Assembly (NCBI GenBank): GCA_900468535.1
Contig: UBTY01000033.1
Location: 1 to 32,971, forward strand
DNA length: 32,971 bases
Direction: 5' to 3'
Origin: Hyphomicrobiales bacterium
GTDB lineage: Bacteria > Pseudomonadota > Alphaproteobacteria > Rhizobiales > Rhizobiaceae
Each line of letters opens with the position of its first letter. The stretch's first letter is position 1. The notes under the pieces were generated by a model that saw nothing but the letters and a program-made list of their open reading frames with translations, was not told the DNA's origin and made no database searches. Shown here in pieces: positions 7,028 to 13,883 of the stretch. The position numbers and the translations under genes were made by a program.

Positions 7028-7996
7028 GTGGCTGCCGCGGATTTCTCATTTCCTGATATGAATGACTTTGCCTACTTCGCGGCGGTGGTGCGGCACGGCG
7101 GGTTTTCCTCTGCGGGTCGCGTCCTGGGGTTGCCTAAGTCGAAGCTGAGCAGACGCATATCCGCTCTGGAGGAGCGACTTGGCGTCAGGCTGATCGAGCG
7201 GACCGTTCATCGGTTTCGCGTTACCGAGATCGGCCAATCGCTCTATGGATATTGCGAAAACATGCTGCGCGAAGTCGAGCGGGCGGCCAAGGCCGTCAAC
7301 GAGGCGAGCGGTGAGCCGCAGGGGCAGATCCGCATCAGCGTGCCGACCGGTCTTCTCGAGGGGTCGCTAGCGGGTATCCTTCCGGAGTTCCTGTTGCGCT
7401 ATCCCCGCGTTCAGCTGCAAATTCTCGCGACCGACAGCCGCGTCGATATCATCAACGACCGTCTGGATTTGGCAATCCGCGCCCAAATGACCGACGAAAC
7501 CGATTCCGAGCTGACTATGCGTGTCCTCAGCAAGGTCGACCTCATTCTCGTCGCGAACAAGCAGCTGGCCGAGCTCGTGCCGCAGGGCGGGGGTATCGAG
7601 TGCCTTTCCGATGTCCCGACGGTTTCCTTTACGGGTACGATGAACGAATGGCGCGACACCGACGTCTGGGAATTCAAGGGGCCTGACGGGGCGATGCACC
7701 GGCATGAGCATCGGCCGCGCATGAGTTGCCGCAGCGTTCCCGCGGTTCTGGAGGCGATCTATGCCGGCGTTGGCGTCGGTCTCTTGCCAGATCATCTATG
7801 CGCGGAAGGGATACGCGACGGCAGCCTCGTTCATCTTCTGCCGGACTATCAGATGTCTCAGGCGACCATCTATATCGTCTTTACAGCCTCGCGGGGCCTG
7901 CCGACCGCCGTTCGCGCCCTGGTCGATTTTCTGGTCGACAAGTTCAAGACCTTTCGCGTTCCGACCAGAGCCTTCGAAGCGGCAACGGACGGCTGA
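7028..7996 (+). CDS. LysR family transcriptional regulator
   Basis: 322-residue LysR-type regulator. The N-terminal winged helix is complete (MNDFAYFAAVVRHGGFSSAGRVLGLPKSKLSRRISALEERLGVRLIERT). A linker helix follows, then a periplasmic-binding-protein-like effector domain (GQIRISVPTGLLEGSL... to the C-terminus). GTG 7028 is taken as start because AAGAGAGG lies at 7013-7020; ATG 7058 is an alternative that would begin right at the conserved MNDFAYF. The SKLSRRIS recognition helix and the GxLxISVP start of the sensor are like those in regulators related to PecT/DmlR. Effector and targets are unknown. The divergent gene is a porin, and the next genes downstream encode DUF1428 and YjbQ proteins. 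Confidence 0.92.
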   Translation: MAAADFSFPDMNDFAYFAAVVRHGGFSSAGRVLGLPKSKLSRRISALEERLGVRLIERTVHRFRVTEIGQSLYGYCENMLREVERAAKAVNEASGEPQGQIRISVPTGLLEGSLAGILPEFLLRYPRVQLQILATDSRVDIINDRLDLAIRAQMTDETDSELTMRVLSKVDLILVANKQLAELVPQGGGIECLSDVPTVSFTGTMNEWRDTDVWEFKGPDGAMHRHEHRPRMSCRSVPAVLEAIYAGVGVGLLPDHLCAEGIRDGSLVHLLPDYQMSQATIYIVFTASRGLPTAVRALVDFLVDKFKTFRVPTRAFEAATDG

Positions 7997-8083
7997 CGCA
8001 GCCTACCTCCCGATCGTTCCGCGCTTGCCCATTCGCGATCGCGACTCATCTCTATGTGCATGTCGGTTTCTCATGAACTCGTT

Positions 8084-8101
8084 CGTCCTTGCGGAAGGAC
8101 G
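8084..8101 (+). promoter_or_regulatory. 5'UTR hairpin before DUF1428 gene
   Basis: CGTCCTT and AAGGACG form a perfect 7-bp stem with a GCGG tetraloop, ending about 6 nt before the ribosome-binding site of the next gene. It could shape translation or stabilise the message; there is no T tract, so it is not a terminator. Confidence 0.35.
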
Positions 8102-8119
8102 CCATGAAGGGAGAACAAC

Positions 8120-8473
8120 ATGCCTTATGTCGATGGATTTATCGTTGCGGTGCCGAAGCAGAATATCGAGGCCTACAAGGCCTTTTCGGCGACAACCGGG
8201 GCCATCTGGAAGTCTTACGGTGCAAAGGAATATGTCGAGTGCATCGGCGAGGATGTGCCCTATGGCGAGGTCACGTCGTTTCCCCGCGCCGTTCAGGCGA
8301 AAGAGGACGAGGTCGTCGTCTTTTCCTGGATCGTTTATGATTCCCGCAAGGATCGCGATGAAATCGTTGAGAAGGTGATGGCAGACTCGCGCCTTCAGGG
8401 CGACGAATGGAAGTCCATCTTCGACGGGAAGCGGATGATCTTCGGCGGTTTCGAGCCATTTCTGCGGCTCTGA
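8120..8473 (+). CDS. DUF1428 domain protein
   Basis: 117-residue soluble protein that fits the DUF1428 family over its whole length: it opens MPYVDGFIVAVPKQNIEAY, has the central CIGEDVPYGEVTSFPRAV segment, then EVVVFSWIVYDSRKDRDEI, and closes with FDGKRMIFGGFEPFL. The family has a dimeric alpha/beta-barrel fold, like small monooxygenase- or EthD-type proteins, but no established reaction. A GGGAG ribosome-binding sequence lies about 10 nt upstream of the ATG. The gene lies downstream of the lysR gene with 123 bp between; it could be a target of that regulator or have its own promoter. Confidence 0.88.
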   Translation: MPYVDGFIVAVPKQNIEAYKAFSATTGAIWKSYGAKEYVECIGEDVPYGEVTSFPRAVQAKEDEVVVFSWIVYDSRKDRDEIVEKVMADSRLQGDEWKSIFDGKRMIFGGFEPFLRL

Positions 8474-8550
8474 CCTGACGCGAAGGATTGACATGAGGCG
8501 AGCGCCGCAGCCACTGCTGCGGCGACGTCAAGCCTGTGCGGAGCACCATC

Positions 8551-8973
8551 ATGCCTCAGAAGATCATCAGCCTGGCTACACAAGGCCAGGGTCTCTATGA
8601 ATTTACCCATGAGGCCAGCGCCTTTGTCCGCACGTGCGCGGTCACCGAGGGGTTGCTCACGGTATTTGTCCGGCACACGTCCTGTTCCCTGATCATCCAG
8701 GAGAACGCCGACCCGGATGTGCAGCAAGATCTGCGGGCATTTTTTGCCCGGCTGGTGCCGCCTTCCTCGGATCCTTCGATGCGCTGGATCGTGCATACGG
8801 CAGAGGGGCCGGATGACATGCCAGCTCATATCAAGGCTGCTCTGACCCAGGTTTCCATCGGTATTCCGGTCGTTTCCGGACGGCTGGCGCTAGGCACCTG
8901 GCAGGGCATCTATCTCTTCGAGCATCGCGATCGCCCGCATCGGCGTGAAGTCGTGCTGCATCTCGGCGCCTGA
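8551..8973 (+). CDS. yjbQ: YjbQ / UPF0047 family protein
   Basis: 140-residue protein matching the UPF0047 (YjbQ) family. Conserved blocks are VFVRHTSCSLIIQEN with His42, DPSMRWIVHTAEGPDDMPAHIK with the paired histidines, and GTWQGIYLFEHRDRPHRR near the C-terminus. Family members are homotrimers with a metal-binding His cluster; E. coli YjbQ shows weak thiamin-phosphate synthase activity in genetic tests, but the physiological role is not firmly known. Start ATG 8551 is preferred over GTG 8536 because GGAG sits about 8 nt before it and the family usually starts near MxQ. It lies 77 bp after the DUF1428 gene, possibly in the same transcript. Confidence 0.9.
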   Translation: MPQKIISLATQGQGLYEFTHEASAFVRTCAVTEGLLTVFVRHTSCSLIIQENADPDVQQDLRAFFARLVPPSSDPSMRWIVHTAEGPDDMPAHIKAALTQVSIGIPVVSGRLALGTWQGIYLFEHRDRPHRREVVLHLGA

Positions 8974-9074
8974 ACCCAATCTGAATAGGCAATTCGAACA
9001 TCGTTCATTTTCAGCGGCTTATGGTCGTCTCAATCCCGCAAGGGAGATCAATGAAACTGATTTGAGAGTTCGTT

Positions 9075-9377
9075 ATGCATCAATTCGTCGCCCGCGTTGC
9101 CTTTGCAGCCATCGTTGCTTTTGCATCCATGCCTGCAACCTCTTCCGTCGCCGATGCGGCTTCAATGCAGCATGCCGCTGTGATCGATGTCCAGTATCGT
9201 CCGGTCCGTGGTTGCTCGCCTGTTGAAGCCGTGCAGAAGGCGCGGTGGGCGGGTCTTCGCAATGCGCGGGTCACGCATATGACGCCAAAGCGGGTTGCTG
9301 TCTCGGGACGGGGCTATCGCGGATGGGAACAGATGTGGTTCGTCAACGTTAGGGGATGTCCGCTGATCCGTCGTTGA
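9075..9377 (+). CDS. Small secreted protein, paralogue of next gene
   Basis: 100-residue precursor. A Sec-type signal peptide (MHQFVARVAFAAIVAFASMPATSSVADA, ending in an alanine-rich cleavage region) precedes a short mature domain with the pattern RGCSPVEAVQKARWAGLRNARVTHMTPKRVAVSGRGYRG...FVNVRGCPLIRR. The two cysteines at either end of the domain could form a disulfide. The gene at 9525-9878 has the same C-terminal domain, so the two are tandem paralogues. Function unknown; a periplasmic location is inferred. A good ribosome-binding sequence (AAGGGAG) precedes an ATG at 9051 that is in frame but hits TGA after four codons (MKLI-stop), so translation must start at 9075 or be blocked upstream. 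Confidence 0.75.
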   Translation: MHQFVARVAFAAIVAFASMPATSSVADAASMQHAAVIDVQYRPVRGCSPVEAVQKARWAGLRNARVTHMTPKRVAVSGRGYRGWEQMWFVNVRGCPLIRR

Positions 9378-9524
9378 CGGCCTGGGATTCGCCATAGCGG
9401 TGCCATTTTCGAACGGCTTTGTGCGAATCGCATATGAGTAAGCGTATCCGGGACGGCCGTGGCCGACCGGGACGAGTAAAATCGGAGCAGTCGCGGTTTC
9501 GGCCGTGAGGATATGGAGAGTTTG

Positions 9525-9878
9525 ATGAAGCAGTTTCTGGCCAAGGCGGGTATCGCCGCGGTGCTTGCTGCCGGCACGCTTGCCGGAGCAGTGGCGCCGG
9601 CGTCCGCTCAGGTGGATGTCTATATCGGTAGCGGTCGTCCGCCACCGCCTCCCGGCTATTACCGTCCGCCACCACCACCGCCACCGCCGCCGGGTTATGG
9701 CCGTCCTCGTGGCTGTGATCCTCGGCTTGCCGAAGATATCGCGCGCGACTACGGCTTCCGCCGCGCCCACGTCGTCGACGTGACGCCGCGCCGCGTGATC
9801 GTGCAGGGTTGGTCGCGCCGCGGTCCGGATGAAATCAGCTTCGGCAACGTTCGTGGCTGCCCCGTTCTGCGTCGATAG
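9525..9878 (+). CDS. Small secreted proline-rich protein
   Basis: 117-residue precursor with a clear signal peptide (MKQFLAKAGIAAVLAAGTLAGAVAPASA). A short linker very rich in Pro, Gly and Tyr follows (GRPPPPPGYYRPPP and a run of Pro before GYGRP, about residues 36-60). The C-terminal ~55-residue domain starts RGCDPRLAEDIARDYGFRRAHVVDVTPRRVIVQGWSRRG and ends SFGNVRGCPVLRR. The domain shares the Cys pair, the TPxRVxVxG core and the NVRGCPxxRR end with the preceding gene. A Pro-rich spacer before a small domain suggests attachment to or reach across the envelope, but function is unknown. GGAG lies upstream of ATG 9525; an in-frame ATG at 9513 is less likely. Confidence 0.85.
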   Translation: MKQFLAKAGIAAVLAAGTLAGAVAPASAQVDVYIGSGRPPPPPGYYRPPPPPPPPPGYGRPRGCDPRLAEDIARDYGFRRAHVVDVTPRRVIVQGWSRRGPDEISFGNVRGCPVLRR

Positions 9879-9899
9879 AGTTTCGATCGCCTAAAACTC

Positions 9900-9942
9900 A
9901 ACACCCCTGCCTGCGTTGCCGCCGGCAGGGGTGTTGCTTTTT
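9900..9942 (+). terminator. Rho-independent terminator
   Basis: Perfect 12-bp stem AACACCCCTGCC (9900-9911) / GGCAGGGGTGTT (9924-9935) with a 12-nt loop, followed by GCTTTTTG. It lies 21 nt after the stop of the proline-rich secreted protein. The minus-strand exporter gene ends 41 bp away, so the hairpin may serve both. Confidence 0.85.
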
Positions 9943-9982
9943 GTGAAGATGTCTTCGCCGCTTCGTTCAACGACCGGCGGAT

Positions 9983-10933
9983 TTAATCCGCGCCGGCGGT
10001 CTCTAGAGACTTCGTGGTTGCGAGCGGCGCCTGGCTGTCGGTGGAAACGACCGATGTCGGAAGCGGCGTGCCACGCTTGCGTTCGCGCGCCAGCGTCAGC
10101 AGGCCGGAGCAGATGATGAGCAGGATACCGCCGGCCATCGGAAGATCGATCGTATCGTCGAAAATCAGGTAGCCGAAGGCGATTGCCCAGAGCATCTGGC
10201 TATACTGCGGTGGCGCGACAAGATTTGCCGGTGCCATGCGCGCGGCGGTCATCAGCATCACGTTGCCGGCGGCGCCGAGCAGGCCGTAGCTCGCCAGGAA
10301 GAACCACTGGCCTGGTGTCGGCATCGTCATCTGCGACAGCATCAGGATGCCGCTGACAATAATCGTGCCGAGCAATGCCGCGCCATAGAGGGACAGGCGC
10401 TTTTCCGCAGGGCCCATCTTTCTCAGCACCACGATCGAGATCGCCGCGGCCAATCCGCCGATCGCAGCGGCGAGATGTCCGACCGAGAGTTCCCTGAAAC
10501 CCGGCCGAAGCACCACCAGCACGCCGAGGAAGCCGACGATGACGGCGGCCCAGCGCTGCCAGCGCACATCTTCCTTCAGGAAGATCACCGAAAGAATGGT
10601 GACGAAGGAGGGAAGCAGGAACAGCAGACAGAAGGCTTCTGCCATCGGCAGCTTCGTAAACGTGATGATCGACGCAATGGCGCCGACCGCGCCGCAGACG
10701 AATCTCAACAGCCACAGGGAGCGGTTGGATGAACGAACCATATCGAGCCATGTGTCGTCCTTGCCCTTGATAAAGGGAAGAACGGCTGTTCCGAACAGAG
10801 CGCCGATGAAGGCGACCTGATAGGCCGGAATGCTACCATGGAGGATTTTGATGGATGCGTCGCTGAACGCGAAAACCGCGTAAGCGGCAAACGCTACGAG
10901 AACACCGCGGAGCGGCGAATGGGGAGCTGTCAT
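9983..10933 (-). CDS. EamA/DMT superfamily transporter
   Basis: About 316-residue membrane protein with ten predicted helices in two EamA repeats. Typical segments are AAYAVFAFSDASIKILHGSIPAYQVAFIGALFG at the start, then RFVCGAVGAIASIITFTKLPMAEAFCLLFLLPSFV, and in the second repeat MTAARMAPANLVAPPQYSQMLWAIAFGYLIFDD, a strongly conserved stretch of this exporter subgroup. ATG 10933 is chosen because it starts just before the first helix; a GTG at 10984 would add 17 residues. Neither start has a good ribosome-binding site, so the exact start is uncertain. Substrate unknown. It is distinct from the EamA protein at 2073-2984 and stands alone between terminators. Confidence 0.88.
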   Translation of the reverse strand: MTAPHSPLRGVLVAFAAYAVFAFSDASIKILHGSIPAYQVAFIGALFGTAVLPFIKGKDDTWLDMVRSSNRSLWLLRFVCGAVGAIASIITFTKLPMAEAFCLLFLLPSFVTILSVIFLKEDVRWQRWAAVIVGFLGVLVVLRPGFRELSVGHLAAAIGGLAAAISIVVLRKMGPAEKRLSLYGAALLGTIIVSGILMLSQMTMPTPGQWFFLASYGLLGAAGNVMLMTAARMAPANLVAPPQYSQMLWAIAFGYLIFDDTIDLPMAGGILLIICSGLLTLARERKRGTPLPTSVVSTDSQAPLATTKSLETAGAD

Positions 10934-11044
10934 GTGGCCAGAATCATTGACGGAGGAGGGTAAGCTACCATGGCCCAGAAACACCCGCGGAGCGAACGCT
11001 GAATGAGAATAGCTGCCATGCAGCAGAAGAGGAGTGCGCTGCGC

Positions 11045-11512
11045 TCACGCTGCCGGATGAGCGGCGGCAAAATCCCGCAAGATCGGGCGCTGACCGGCAA
11101 GCAGCTTCACATCCGCCTCATGGAGCGAAAACCACGCGGCTCTGTCGACTTCCGGAAATTCCTGTGTGAGGCCGGAACGTGGTGGCCATTCCATGGCAAA
11201 GCTGTTGCTGACGATCCTGTCGATGTCGATCTCAGCCGGGACAGACCAGGCAATGACGGTCTTCCCGCCACTCGGCTGCTTGTAGGAGCCGATAAAGGTG
11301 AACGGACCTTCCGGAGTGTGACCGATCTCTTCTCGTACCTCGCGCCTGGCGGCGGAGAGTTCGTCTTCTTCCTCGTCGACCAGACCCTTCGGGATCGACC
11401 AGCTGCCGTCATCCTTCTTGGCCCAGTAAGGTCCGCCAGGGTGAACCAGCAAGACCTCTAAGCGACCTTCATGCTGGCGGTGAATAAGCAGACCGGCGCT
11501 TTTTGTCGCCAT
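11045..11512 (-). CDS. Nudix hydrolase
   Basis: 155-residue protein with a complete Nudix box, G-x5-E-x7-REVREEIG, in PKGLVDEEEDELSAARREVREEIG (about residues 42-65), which binds the divalent metal needed to hydrolyse a nucleoside diphosphate linked to another group. The preamble (AGLLIHRQHEGRLEVLLVHPGG and GSWSIPKG) and the WFSLHEADVKLL end resemble the subfamily of predicted NTP pyrophosphohydrolases of about 150 residues. The exact substrate cannot be told. GGAG lies upstream of the ATG. The gene begins 18 bp after the stop of the next minus-strand gene (86 residues, unknown), so the two are probably co-transcribed. Confidence 0.9.
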   Translation of the reverse strand: MATKSAGLLIHRQHEGRLEVLLVHPGGPYWAKKDDGSWSIPKGLVDEEEDELSAARREVREEIGHTPEGPFTFIGSYKQPSGGKTVIAWSVPAEIDIDRIVSNSFAMEWPPRSGLTQEFPEVDRAAWFSLHEADVKLLAGQRPILRDFAAAHPAA

Positions 11513-11529
11513 TCATCATGCTCCGGTCA

Positions 11530-11790
11530 TCAATGCGATCCGGCGCGCAGAGCCGCGCCATAATCCCTGTAGATGCTGAGGCAATCGGTATAGCTCAACG
11601 ATTCATTCGCTCCGTAGATGATGTGCGCGCTCGAAGAACTCGTCGCAGCCTCTTCGGAGACGAACAATATCGCCTCGCCAAGTGATTTTCCGGTGATCGG
11701 TGCTTCCGTCCCGTCCTCTTGCGTAATTCCTTTAATGATCGCCGCGATCTCGCGGTGGCTGAAGACTACACGTCTGTCTTCGGGGGTCAT
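11530..11790 (-). CDS. Hypothetical protein (86 aa)
   Basis: 86-residue soluble protein with no signal peptide. It begins MTPEDRRVVFSHREIAAIIKGITQE and ends YRDYGAALRAGSH, with a Ser-rich stretch (EEAATSSSSAHIIYGANESL). I do not recognise a domain. GAGG lies 8 nt before the ATG at 11790, and the gene ends 18 bp before the Nudix hydrolase start on the same strand, which supports it being real and co-transcribed. No function can be inferred beyond this linkage. Confidence 0.65.
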   Translation of the reverse strand: MTPEDRRVVFSHREIAAIIKGITQEDGTEAPITGKSLGEAILFVSEEAATSSSSAHIIYGANESLSYTDCLSIYRDYGAALRAGSH

Positions 11791-12108
11791 TGTCTTGCCT
11801 CGGGTATGAATGGAGCCACTTCAAACAACAACTTCAATACATCGTCACGACGAACACTCGCCGCCACGGGGTGGACGCTTATGACGCATCATCAAAAACA
11901 TGCCGGTTTCGCCGGAACGATAACGCTTTACCGCGAGCGGTGCGCTGCACATCGTTGCGGGCATCCGGTTCGCTGATGACCAAAAGGTCGCCACTCATAA
12001 TAGATATGGTGCCGTCGCATTCCGACAAGTCCGCGGCCTGCCCACTCTCGGCGATGTGACCGCGGCATTGGCAAAGCGTGATCGGCCCATTATATCGAGC
12101 GCACCCCA
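11791..12108. other. Intergenic region before fRMsr gene
   Basis: 318 bp between two divergent genes. It must contain promoters for both, but I cannot identify a clear -35/-10 pair. A 31-codon open stretch at 11881-11976 (plus strand) lacks a ribosome-binding site and recognisable features, and I do not call it a gene. Confidence 0.5.
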
Positions 12109-12618
12109 ATGACAGCGAGTGTTCAGGCCATGTTTCAGGCTTCCAAGATAACGCATGCGGACAAGGCCACGTTCTACCAAGAACTGCAGCAGCAGCTTCA
12201 GGGCCTGCTGCACGGTGAGCGGGATATGATCGCCAATGCCGCAAACACATCTGCCCTCATGTTCGAGATGCTGCCGGATCTGAACTGGGCCGGATTCTAC
12301 TTCCTGAAGTCGGAAAACGAGCTGGTTCTCGGTCCATTTCAGGGCAAAACGGCCTGCGTCCGTATCGCGGTTGGCCGCGGCGTCTGCGGAACAGCGGTGG
12401 AGAAGGGAACCTCGATCCTCGTCGAGGACGTGCATGCGTTTCCCGGACACATCGCCTGCGATGCCGCTTCGCGCTCCGAACTTGTCGTGCCGCTTCACCA
12501 CGACGGCAAGATTCTTGGCGTGATCGACCTCGACAGTCCGACCCCGGCCCGTTTCGACGCCGACGACCAGGCCGGCATCGAAGCGCTGGCCCGGATTTTC
12601 GTCGAGGCCAGCTATTAA
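12109..12618 (+). CDS. msrC: Free methionine-(R)-sulfoxide reductase (GAF domain)
   Basis: 169-residue single GAF-domain protein. It matches the free methionine-(R)-sulfoxide reductase family, which reduces oxidised free methionine using thioredoxin. The family signature NWAGFYFL, then GKTACVRIAVGRGVCGTAVE, VEDVHAFPGHIACDAASRSELVVPL and GVIDLDSPTPARFD are all present. The three redox cysteines are intact at positions 83, 93 and 117 from this start, matching Cys84, Cys94 and Cys118 of E. coli MsrC; Cys117 is expected to be the catalytic residue. ATG 12130 is an alternative start; neither has a strong ribosome-binding site. The role is repair of oxidative damage in the cytoplasm. Confidence 0.93.
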   Translation: MTASVQAMFQASKITHADKATFYQELQQQLQGLLHGERDMIANAANTSALMFEMLPDLNWAGFYFLKSENELVLGPFQGKTACVRIAVGRGVCGTAVEKGTSILVEDVHAFPGHIACDAASRSELVVPLHHDGKILGVIDLDSPTPARFDADDQAGIEALARIFVEASY

Positions 12619-12630
12619 GCCTTTATGGCG

Positions 12631-12981
12631 TCAGTGATATTTCTCCCGTTCGCGAACGAGGATCGCCGGAGCATTCAGCCCGGCGATCGGCTGGTTGACG
12701 TCTGCCGGAATATCTCCCGTCAGCTGCAGGTCGAGATAGCGTGCGCAGCACACTCTCAGGAAAGACGTGAAGTTTCCGAGATCATGGCCGGCATCGATTG
12801 ATTCATGATGCAACCTAGTGATCAACTGCGTGACATTCATGCGGTCACGCCGGGCGATCTCCTCGAGCTTCGACCAGAAGAAATTCTCCAGCCGAACGCT
12901 CGTCACCATGCCGTCGATGCGCAGCGAACGCGTGGTGCTCTCCCAGAGCTTCGCGTCCGCCTTGATGAACAATTCGCACAT
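12631..12981 (-). CDS. Ribbon-helix-helix domain protein (RHH_4)
   Basis: 116-residue protein. The segment MCELFIKADAKLWESTTRSLRIDGMVTSVRLENFFWSKLEEIARRDRMNVTQLITRLHHESIDAGHDLGNFTSFLRVCCARYL (described here by its key parts: SLRIDGMVTSVRLE strand, WSKLEEIA and NVTQLITRL helices) is the RHH_4 domain known from alphaproteobacteria, a predicted DNA-binding ribbon-helix-helix. The C-terminal ~35 residues are variable. Target is unknown. A GGGAGAG sequence precedes the ATG at 12981. Its stop lies 12 bp from the convergent fRMsr stop, with no obvious terminator between. The gene starts 23 bp from the stop of the PfpI-like gene on the same strand, so the two may form an operon. Confidence 0.88.
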   Translation of the reverse strand: MCELFIKADAKLWESTTRSLRIDGMVTSVRLENFFWSKLEEIARRDRMNVTQLITRLHHESIDAGHDLGNFTSFLRVCCARYLDLQLTGDIPADVNQPIAGLNAPAILVREREKYH

Positions 12982-13004
12982 CCCGTCTCTCCCTATCCGT
13001 CTCC

Positions 13005-13601
13005 TCAGGCGGCGTTCGTTTGTAGCAGTGCTGAGGCATCAAGCACAGCCATGAACTGCCGCAGCCATGAAGGGTGTGCGGGCCATGCCGGAGCGGTCAC
13101 GAGGTTGCCATCCGAGACAGCGTCGCTGATGGCGATATCGGCGTAGATCCCGCCGGCAAGTTCGACCTCCGGGCGGCAGGCGGGGTAGGCGGAGCACGTA
13201 CGGCCTTTGAGAACGCCGGCGGCTGCCAGCAGCTGGGCGCCATGGCAGATCGCAGCCACCGGCTTGCCGGCTTCGAAGAAGTGCTGCACGGCCTTAAGGA
13301 CCTCGGGGTTGAGGCGCAGATATTCCGGCGCGCGGCCACCCGGAATGACGAGTGCGTCGTAATCCTCGGCGCGGATGCTGGAGAAGGTGGCGTTGAGCGC
13401 GAAGTTATGGCCGCGCTTTTCCGAATAGGTCTGGTCGCCCTCGAAGTCATGGATGGCGGTCGCGACGGTCTCACCAGCATTCTTGCCGGGGCACACCGCA
13501 TGCACGGTATAGCCGCAGGCGAGCAGCGTCTGGAACGGGACCATGGTTTCATAGTCCTCGGTGAAATCGCCGGTGATCATCAGGATTTTAGAAGCTGGCA
13601 T
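13005..13601 (-). CDS. DJ-1/PfpI family protein
   Basis: 198-residue class I glutamine-amidotransferase-like protein of the DJ-1/PfpI superfamily. The nucleophile-elbow motif AAICHGAQLL holds the reactive Cys119 next to His120, and the N-terminal GDFTEDYETMVPFQ carries the acidic residue that lowers the cysteine's pKa. VIPGGRAPEYLR supplies the oxyanion region. Relatives include PfpI and YhbO, described as proteases, chaperones or glyoxal/methylglyoxal-handling enzymes; which applies here is not clear. A very good GGGAGGAAACAG ribosome-binding site precedes ATG 13601. It is probably a stress-related cytoplasmic enzyme, possibly co-transcribed with the following RHH gene. Confidence 0.92.
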   Translation of the reverse strand: MPASKILMITGDFTEDYETMVPFQTLLACGYTVHAVCPGKNAGETVATAIHDFEGDQTYSEKRGHNFALNATFSSIRAEDYDALVIPGGRAPEYLRLNPEVLKAVQHFFEAGKPVAAICHGAQLLAAAGVLKGRTCSAYPACRPEVELAGGIYADIAISDAVSDGNLVTAPAWPAHPSWLRQFMAVLDASALLQTNAA

Positions 13602-13700
13602 CTGTTTCCTCCCAAAAACAACGGGAGGAGCTTAGCAAGGCCTGTGAGCCAAAGGGTACTAAGGGAATACTACAGCGAAAATTCCCAACTTTGAGGCAGC

Positions 13701-13730
13701 AAAAAGGGGACGCGCCGAGTGGCCGTCCCC
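13701..13730 (-). terminator. Terminator of the cyd operon
   Basis: On the minus strand, GGGGACG...CGTCCCC (arms 13706-13712 and 13724-13730) is followed directly by TTTTT (13701-13705). It lies 31 nt after the cydX stop: a standard Rho-independent terminator. Confidence 0.88.
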
Positions 13731-13760
13731 AATGTCGTTTCCTTGGCAGCAGCTTGCGCG

Positions 13761-13871
13761 CTACTGCTTTTTCTTCTTGGCTTCGTCGTCCATCAGCTCA
13801 TACCACATCGCGTTCAGAACCGCGAAGGCGGCGGCCAGCGGAAGGCCGAGGATCCATGCGAAATACCACAT
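13761..13871 (-). CDS. cydX: Cytochrome bd oxidase small subunit CydX
   Basis: 36-residue membrane protein, easily missed because of its size. It starts MWYFAWILGLPLAAA, has a single hydrophobic helix through about residue 21, then MWYELMDDEAKKKKQ. The MWYFxWILGxxLA start and the WYE stretch after the helix are the hallmarks of CydX/CbdX (YbgT family), which binds CydA and stabilises the haems of cytochrome bd. AAGGAG lies upstream of the ATG. It begins 12 bp after the cydB stop and is the last gene of the operon before the terminator, the usual position. Confidence 0.93.
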   Translation of the reverse strand: MWYFAWILGLPLAAAFAVLNAMWYELMDDEAKKKKQ

Positions 13872-13883
13872 CGTCGTTCTCCT

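Noticed and set aside
9615..9710. CCG/CCA-rich tract as a possible repeat array
   Set aside because: It encodes the poly-proline linker of the secreted protein in frame, so it is coding low complexity and not a CRISPR or independent repeat.
11881..11976. 31-codon ORF in the gap before msrC
   Set aside because: No ribosome-binding site, no motif, and composition like non-coding sequence.
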